Of a stretch of 64,000 bases of DNA, positions 57,006 through 64,000 are shown piece after piece. The notes beneath the pieces are model-generated. The model was not told the origin of the DNA. It worked only from the letters and a program-made list of their open reading frames with translations, and made no database searches. Made by a program: the position numbers and the translations under genes. The first letter of the stretch is position 1. Each line of letters starts with the position of its first letter. Source of the DNA: Siphonodentalium dalli (taxonomy: Eukaryota > Mollusca > Scaphopoda > Gadilida > Siphonodentaliidae); assembly GCA_032622095.1 (NCBI GenBank), contig CP136064.1, forward strand, positions 186,418,209 through 186,482,208, in the 5' to 3' direction.

Positions 57006-60000
57006 ACTAAGCCATGACCCAGAACTCATCTCAGTCCAATTTTTCATTGAACAACATGAATGACATGAACATTCTCAAATATATAAAATAGTTTGTTGGT
57101 AGTTGTCTTTCTAAGTGAAAATAATCATAAAATTTCATGAATCAAGAAAAATTAAGTATCCTCTCATGATCTTCAATTGTGATATCATGGATATATGATC
57201 TGCACTTTTGAAACAAAACTAATTTACATAGGTTCTTGGTACCTGAAAACGGTGAAATTTTAAATATGCTCCATGCCATGAAAGTGAAGTAAATGAGATT
57301 ATCATAAAAAAAATATTCGATGGTTCTTAAATACTGTATCAAAATAATCGATTGTGCCAAATTCACAAATAAATTCCTGATATATTTTGAGAAATTCCAT
57401 TTAGAAATACCAGGACAACTTGGCCAACAATGCATCTGACCCTTAGCTCATGTGGATGACATGCAGTTGAAACAGACATGACTCAGTTGAAATCAAAACT
57501 TTACACGTATACATAAATTGGAGGTATATATATGTAGGGACAATACAGGTCAACAATTTTACGAGACACATATATATATGCTCTGAAAAATAAGCTTACA
57601 GTAGTCGTATAGTAATTTTCAAGTTGTAGTCAATGTCAAGTTTTTGCATATAGGATTGAGGCAACCGATGTTTATCCCTATATCATACCAGGAACAGACT
57701 AACGCTCTATATATTATCTCACGATGGGCCCGAATTGTCTATGACTTGAACAAAATTCCGCGGCATATAGTTCGTATAAAAGTTGCTAATTGCACCGAAA
57801 ATAACTGGTTGCAAAATATGTTGAACCCAGAGATTAGAATGTGATCATGCTACTTGTTTAGATTATGATTCATGTGTCGAAATCGTTTCTTGTGTGTGCT
57901 TGCTTGTTCATTTGTTTGTTAGTTTATTTGTTTTTTTTTGTTGTAATTGTATGGAGAACGGGGCAATCTATGTTGTAATAACGTGTGCCCCCAATCCCAA
58001 GTGTACATATACATGATACAACAAAATGTGTCTAAACAATTCGTTTTCTACTGAAATGAGCATGAGAAAGCTCGTTAATATATATCTTAAAGTTTCTTGG
58101 CGGTTATATATATTGACGCTATATTGAACGGAATTGTGTCGCAGTAAAATGAGGACAATATGAATAACAGTTTAAACAATTCCACAGAATACGAACATTG
58201 TATGTAAATCCACGAAACAACAAAAAAGCTGATAATTCATTTTACGTGAATTGCTGACTTTGGTGAGTGTTCTCCGGGTATATATTGGGTCCGTGGATGT
58301 GTATTTTCGAAGTACGTGTAGTTTGATCGCAGGACTAGACTTTAACTAGGCTATACCCCCCAGTGTACCTTCAAGTTGTGAACTGCTAACCAAATGCATA
58401 GGCCGGATCTCCGGTCTAAATCTGGTTTACGGAAACATCTAGATAAATCAGTGGTTTAAACTCGAGACCGCGGGCATAAGTGACGCATTCGTCAGCTCCT
58501 ATTTATATATCGAGTCAGACCCTAAATGTACCAGTTGTTTCTCTATATCGTCGAGCTAATTAGTCACACTTGCCTAATGCGGACCGCCGCGTTCTATCGA
58601 CAGCGAAAATCGATAATTAAAACGAGCATATTTTAATTGGAAATTTATAGACGAGAAGCACTCACACCTTTACAATAATGTGGGGGTAAGTTTGGTAAGT
58701 TTGTTGTCAACTGTGATCATTTTGTTTTCTTTTTTTAACCTTATATATATATAGGTTACTAAACCATATTATTCGATTGTCCAGTTAAACACGGTTTAGG
58801 GAGTCTAGACATGAGATGACGAATCCATCCGCGGTTTACATGGGTGCTCCACGTCATCTCCATTGACGGTGTGTCTATAAGGTGAAAGTTGCCGCTTTTT
58901 GATATTGTCATGTCACATGCAATTGATTCGTTCTCACACGTTGTTGTAAGCGTGTGTGTTGTTTTTTTCTTTTTTGCCACACTGAAGGATATTCCACCCA
59001 AAAGGAAAAAAATATATACAAAAACAACAAAATGATAAGAATTCGTCGCTATCGAACATTTTGGATTATCGTTTGTGATCAGTGTCGCTTATTAATTCCA
59101 AAATCCGTCCATTACTTATCGGACGGATCGGGACATAAAAATGATAGTCTAACCAGACATAATTGCACATTATATATACATACCAGCATGGCGTATATTC
59201 GACTATTCCCTTGTAGGCAACGTGTAAAATCAAAACTGATTATATGTATCGTCAACGCACATGTGTTATTTGAAGTAGTATAGAATATTCACATTTTTCT
59301 TATCAACGTTTCAACATGCCAGTCACAAGGCACCCTTTGTTAAGATGATATTCCATTCAGTCGAACGTCAGACATATAATTCACCGGCCCTATTACCGTT
59401 ACAATGAACTACCAGTGATAGCTATCTATCGATGATATTCGAAATTGTTACTTTTAACTGATCAAGAATATTCTTGTTTGAGAGTAATATGGTTCGTATT
59501 GAGAACACGTTGTTTAGATCAGATTTAATTACACGCCTGAACATATTCTGGTCCTTCGATATTTTCTGTTGACAATTTTACTATAGTAAAACATACAGAC
59601 ATGACAGATTTGCCATCAGGGTCAATATAGGCGACAGTGGATTACTGTATGTACTCGCTTATAATATATGCACCACACCATTCGTTTCGAGTATGCACGT
59701 CTTGGGTCATTTTCTTGATTATGGTTTTTATTTTGGCTTCCTGGTGACAGCGTAATACCTCAAGGTTTCGACCTATTCGAAATAGCTACCCATTGGCCAC
59801 TCCATGAGAAGCGATCGACGCATGGGAGGAACGAAGATGAGTGTATGTCGAACAGGTTTATGGACGCTGAACTGATGCTGTGTCTGAACAACTGATTACC
59901 AGTCCGCTGCTGGTCAACACGTATACGTTCCGATGAAGCATATACGGTCTAAAAAATATTCACAAATGGATAGGGGCTACATTATACGAGCGGCTACGAC

Positions 60001-60290
60001 GATAAGTGGATTAGTGTCGATCGCAAGTTCATTTCGGAATATGAGACGATGAAAAGTATATACATGGACATCAACAAGCATACGATATGTTGTAATAGTT
60101 GACATGCGAATATGTACATATACTTACTTACGACTCGGTAATCATGTTTTTTTTAATTAAAGACATATTATGGATTTCTTCGAATGCATGAAATTTATAA
60201 GATAGGAATCTGGCGCTAGGCCAACTGGAGGAATGTAGCATTCTATTAAAATCCTCGAAAATCTCAAACAAATAGAGCATACAACTCCAT
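57006..60290. other. Intergenic, no supported gene
   Basis: AT-rich. A frame at 57644-57844 overlaps a fragment of the repeat B core. A minus frame at 59001-58759 has two Cys and basic patches but no splice context. A plus frame at 58954-59283 shadows it. Confidence 0.4.
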
Positions 60291-60296
60291 AGAAAA

Positions 60297-60363
60297 CATC
60301 TCTTATATATGCGAGGCGACCTATGGCCGACTCCCATATATAAGAGAATGCATTGGCACAGGA
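60297..60363. mobile_element. Solo foldback unit (CTTATATATGCGAGGCGACC)
   Basis: CATCTCTTATATATGCGAGG, CGACCTATGG and CATATATAAGAGAATGCATT form the same inverted pair as 41134-41204. Confidence 0.85.
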
Positions 60364-60786
60364 TTTTCGCAAAAACAATTTGTTCTGACTTTTAGAATTA
60401 GCCAACTTGAGAAAAAATAACGATACATTTTCTTAACAGCATATTTTCCCAAACGGCATCATAGCTATTCAGCAAGACCAACCAGCATCACAGCAAATTA
60501 GCAGGACCCCTTAACCGTGTGCGTGTGTGTATACAATGCCGTACTGGAAAATCTTAGTTGACGTCATAGAATGTATCGCCACAGAAGACACTTAGGAGCT
60601 TAACACTGACGATCGTTCCGGGGTAATCTTTGCCTTATATCCACACATGTGCACAAATAACTTATTGTTTATCGTATCCAAAGTGACTTATAGGCCCTAT
60701 GGGCCGGATGTTATATTTATAAACATAATGTCACTATAATAAATAAATTCATTCATTTATTCATAAATGGAAAAAATAAAGAGAGT

Positions 60787-61045
60787 TTAAACGGACATGG
60801 TTCATTCGAGCTTCCAAATTTTGTCTAAGTAATTGGAAGGAGCTATAAGATAGGTTGAAATCTACACGGAATATTGATATACCGGCTTCATATGCTCTGA
60901 AAAATACTTCCCATGGTCACAGCAATTTTCCAACTGTTTTCAACTTTTCGCATAGAAGTGGGAAAAAAAACGCTCTTTATTTCTACCATATGAGGAATAG
61001 ACTAACACTGAACGCTCTTTTCTGTTCCATGTCGTGCATATAGCT
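60787..61045 (+). repeat. Dispersed repeat B, copy 2
   Basis: Starts TTAAACGGACATGGTTCATT and includes AACGCTCTTTATTTCTACCA, GAACGCTCTTTTCTGTTCCA and GTTTGTTTGGGACCC, collinear with 33481-33740. Confidence 0.8.
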
Positions 61046-61319
61046 GGTGTTTGTTTGGGACCCAAACACCGGGTTCAACGTTGTATTTTTGATTACTTAG
61101 ATGCGTCTTTCTTGGACATATATGTGCACGTATTGCATGTGAAAATTTGAAAACAGTTGATAATTTGCCCTGAAGTCACCCGATAAGTCTCTTCGTGAGA
61201 TGTAAAGTCTGTGTATTAGTATGTCGCATACTCATTGAGGACGTGCCTATATATATATATATCCTCATTCCTCTTAAGGTGGCAGCCAAACCACATATAA
61301 CCTCAGACCAAAAGTTCCA

Positions 61320-61660
61320 AAAATAAGTACCCGTTTCCACGTGACAAGATATGAAAGGTCGTTTCTGTAAAATTATTGAACAGTCTTCCATGTGAATTGG
61401 TCTCAGATTTAATAGACTGCTTATAGCGATCGCACTTCGCTGCTGTCTTACAGCCGTGCATGCTGCCTATACCAGACCAACTCACGTAAATTTATCAATA
61501 TCGACAGACTGAACTATAATAATCCTAACTTGAATAACAGCCCATTCTGCGATTGTGGGTAGCTTGAAACTGTCAAACACGTTTAAACCGTTGTCCTAAA
61601 TTCGAACGCGAAAGAGTGAATTATTTTGCGGATTTACCCGTATAAGATTATATGTGAATG
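61320..61660 (+). pseudogene. Decayed LINE C-terminal coding region
   Basis: One frame reads INIDRLNYNNPNLNNSPFCD then CG, a stop, and LETVKHV with further stops. The CxCG...ETVxH pattern is the C-terminal knuckle of LINE reverse transcriptase proteins. Several in-frame stops mark it as dead. Confidence 0.65.
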
Positions 61661-62700
61661 TATTAGTACACTGGTCTATTAATTTAACATGCACATTGTG
61701 AAAATTCAGACACAAGTTTATTATAGGAGTGAGCAAGTGATTTAATGTGTAGGTAGATTTTGACCTGAATATAACATACGAATATAAACACAAGGTTTTG
61801 CTTAAACTTACAATGGTACTATTCTGCTTATACATGCATATATAGAGGATCTTCAACTCGTTATGTTGGTATATAAGAGTTTATGAAACGAGTTTGTTAA
61901 ATATGATTCACAAGGAGTCGCAGACGAGTTGTGAATCAAATTTATCGAACTATAGTTGAAGATCTTGTATATCACATGAACAAATCTAGATATTTATGCC
62001 TTTTTAACCAATCAAAATCCTTTAAACTTGAGAAGCTGACAAATACAAACATTTACAGCGTTGGCTGAGACGCTTCACAACCGTATACGACAATTGCGCG
62101 CTCTGTGCCTCCAATTTGCCTCTGTTTTTGTGTCTATTTTCGTTAGTTCAACGAAGCTGACAATAATTTAACTTTAATGAACAAAGCCATCATTGTTCAT
62201 TGTTTGGTCATGGTATCATGCGCGGCTTTTCGAAATAGTATCAATCCGCCTCAATTAAAGTAAAGGCGGCGCGGTAATTTTGTTGGCGCACTGCTCAGTG
62301 ATAAATAGCATGCGCCTATTCATCACTAGTGAAATGCACTGTATAAGGAAATATGTAATGGCTTTTAATGATATAATAGGGGTTCTATGTGATAATAATA
62401 TATCTTTATTTATCACAATTCAAGTTACGACAGTGGGGAAGGGGACCAACAAACCTGCAGCGATCGGACACGGATCAGATTGCGGGTGAAAACGGAGCAT
62501 ACAATTCATCATTTGGAACAAAATCTTGTTGCAAATTACAGGACAAGGAAATAGCCAACGCTAAGCCTTTGTCTTGTTGTCAGATCCAATTTATCTTTAT
62601 TTATTATACTATATATGTACATTGTGATTGACTGTATGTGCCTAATTGAGAATAAAATATTGTTTACTCTAACTATACATGTACCATAACTGACACGATT
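61661..62700. other. Probable LINE-derived tail and unique DNA
   Basis: An AATAAAATATTGTTTACTCT at about 62651 resembles the LINE 3' end at 34722. A short inverted pair around 61850-61960 (AGATCTTCAACT-type with AACGAGTTTGTTAAAT and its complement) is also present. No gene seen. Confidence 0.4.
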
Positions 62701-64000
62701 CGTACAACGAGATCTGGCACAACTCTGTTCTGGCCTTATTCACGGTACAAGAACAGTACGCGTATAATACAAATTAAAGCGACGTGAAAGATATTATTTG
62801 TGTAAACATATTATGAAGCAAGCAGAAATGGAATATCACATTTTATTATACGTGAGTAATATATTGGTGGATATAGTCGGGTTATTTCTGCGGTGAATCA
62901 ACTTTGAACATATGACTGATATTCCATCTAGCTTATTATTATTATTTACCACATTAGATGGGATCATTGACTAACTAAAATAAAGGGTGGTTTTTTTCTG
63001 TTCAGTCAGTTGGGTTGGCTAAAATATACGCTTCGTGTAATTGAATTCAGAAAAATCAGGCTCTCCGAAGAACGAGAGTGAGGACCCAAAACAGATGAAC
63101 AAGTCGGCGTGATGCTCTTGGTCGCGGTTTGTGATCTGATCTCGATGTCCGAATCGTCTAAAGCATAGATAGAACGACACCAGTGTATGAATTGGTTAAC
63201 GTTATTGCACTAGTTTGTTCTGACGCAATGGTAATCCGAGAGCCGGAGGTTCGAATTTTACCTCGCGGCACAACAAGCGAGTACGCTAACGTTGAGATGT
63301 TCTCAAAACTATGTTGGTCAAAGTTTATTGCACACGCTGAAGATTTTAGTTTGCAATATACTAAAATTTAGGTCGATATTGTTTTATTTATTTAAACAAA
63401 CGTGTGATTTATGTAGACTAGACATCATAATTTAGTCAGGATATATGTTCAGTTGAAATTGGCGTCGTCAATGACGTAATCGGTTTGTATTGTTCAAGCA
63501 AAAGAAAAGTTTTTTATTTAACGCTTTGAAATCTTCACAGTTTTTCTGTATTTCGCAAAAATAAACCGATGAGTGTGCAATAAAGAATGTTACCGTTTGC
63601 GATTACCCAATAAAGCCAGACACTTCATTACACCCTGCAGTGATACACGCACACTGTTTCATTCAGCCAATATACATGGTACATGGTCAGCAAGCCAGTA
63701 TAAATAATGGGTACACAGGATATTGTCCATGTGAGAGCACACGTCAATCAAGCCTCTTCTTCGTATCACGACATCAGAACTTCTACCAGTTCTGAAAGAG
63801 AAACAGAATATTTACGACAAGTTGTACGACAGTTTAACTTATCCATTTGGTCCCATTTTAACAGATATGGCTCATTCGAACCTTCAAGAACATATGGATG
63901 AGTTGATCTACCGTTATACAAGCTTGATGTACTTTGACAAAACTCGCCAAAGACATAACGAGTAACTTCGAGATCGGTCGCAGCTAGTCACAACCGGATT
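62701..64000. other. Right end of window, no supported gene
   Basis: AT-rich. Contains a weak box B-like GGTTCGAATTTT at about 63249 and a fragment of the repeat B start (ATGGCTCATTCGAACCTTCA) at 63868-63887. Confidence 0.4.

Noticed and set aside
57644-57844. 66-codon plus frame ending NWLQNMLNPEIRM
   Set aside because: Its first third overlaps a fragment of the repeat B core, and no upstream exon joins it.
58759-59001. 80-codon minus frame with a CEN...CD pattern, considered as a lectin-domain exon
   Set aside because: Only a weak resemblance to rhamnose-binding lectin repeats, with no pyrimidine tract or acceptor upstream.
63188-63275. tRNA-like stretch with GGTTCGAATTTT
   Set aside because: Box B is imperfect and the T-arm and acceptor stems do not pair, so it is not a tRNA gene. 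At most an old SINE head.

Overview
This is a 64 kb piece of a eukaryotic genome, almost certainly from an invertebrate animal. It has low GC, small coding exons separated by GT...AG introns of 0.4 to 14 kb, many short non-autonomous DNA transposons, a tRNA-derived SINE and decayed LINE 3' ends. Frequent ACATGTACATGT-type sequence, poly-G tracts and the dense repeat load fit a marine lophotrochozoan such as a mollusc. That placement is inference; no species can be named. I saw no bacterial operon, CRISPR array, rRNA gene or complete tRNA gene.

Coding content is sparse. Three four-EF-hand proteins of the calmodulin family can be assembled exon by exon. Gene 1 is on + (coding exons 722-5153, first exon not found). 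Gene 2 is on - (28550 down to 8707). Gene 3 is on - (52159 down to 37413). All three share one architecture: a start exon ending in phase 0, a 31-nt exon, a 144-nt exon, a 243- or 246-nt exon and a 26-35-nt terminal exon. They are tandem-type paralogues that have diverged in sequence. A fourth gene (coding 50462-51503, +) encodes a 121-residue protein with one predicted membrane helix. It lies on the opposite strand inside intron 1 of gene 3.

Layout: 1-5.2 kb gene 1 with repeats in its introns; 5.2-8.7 kb intergenic with one inverted-terminal-repeat element; 8.7-28.55 kb gene 2, whose 14.4 kb second intron holds a TTAA-site MITE, foldback elements, a G-tract-bounded element, a SINE and a 384-bp satellite array; 28.55-37.4 kb intergenic with a MITE, LINE remnants, a 185-bp near-perfect palindrome and dinucleotide runs; 37.4-52.2 kb gene 3 with a 2.6 kb piggyBac-like insertion starting 16 nt into intron 4; 52.2-64 kb mostly repeats, including a mobile element for which both filled and empty target sites are present in the window.

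The three EF-hand proteins are expected to be cytosolic Ca2+ sensors that bind target peptides as calmodulin does. Altered loops (gene 1 loop 3, gene 2 loop 3) and differing C-termini suggest they are calmodulin-like specialists rather than the canonical gene. The rest of the window is best read as a transposon record in long introns and intergenic DNA.
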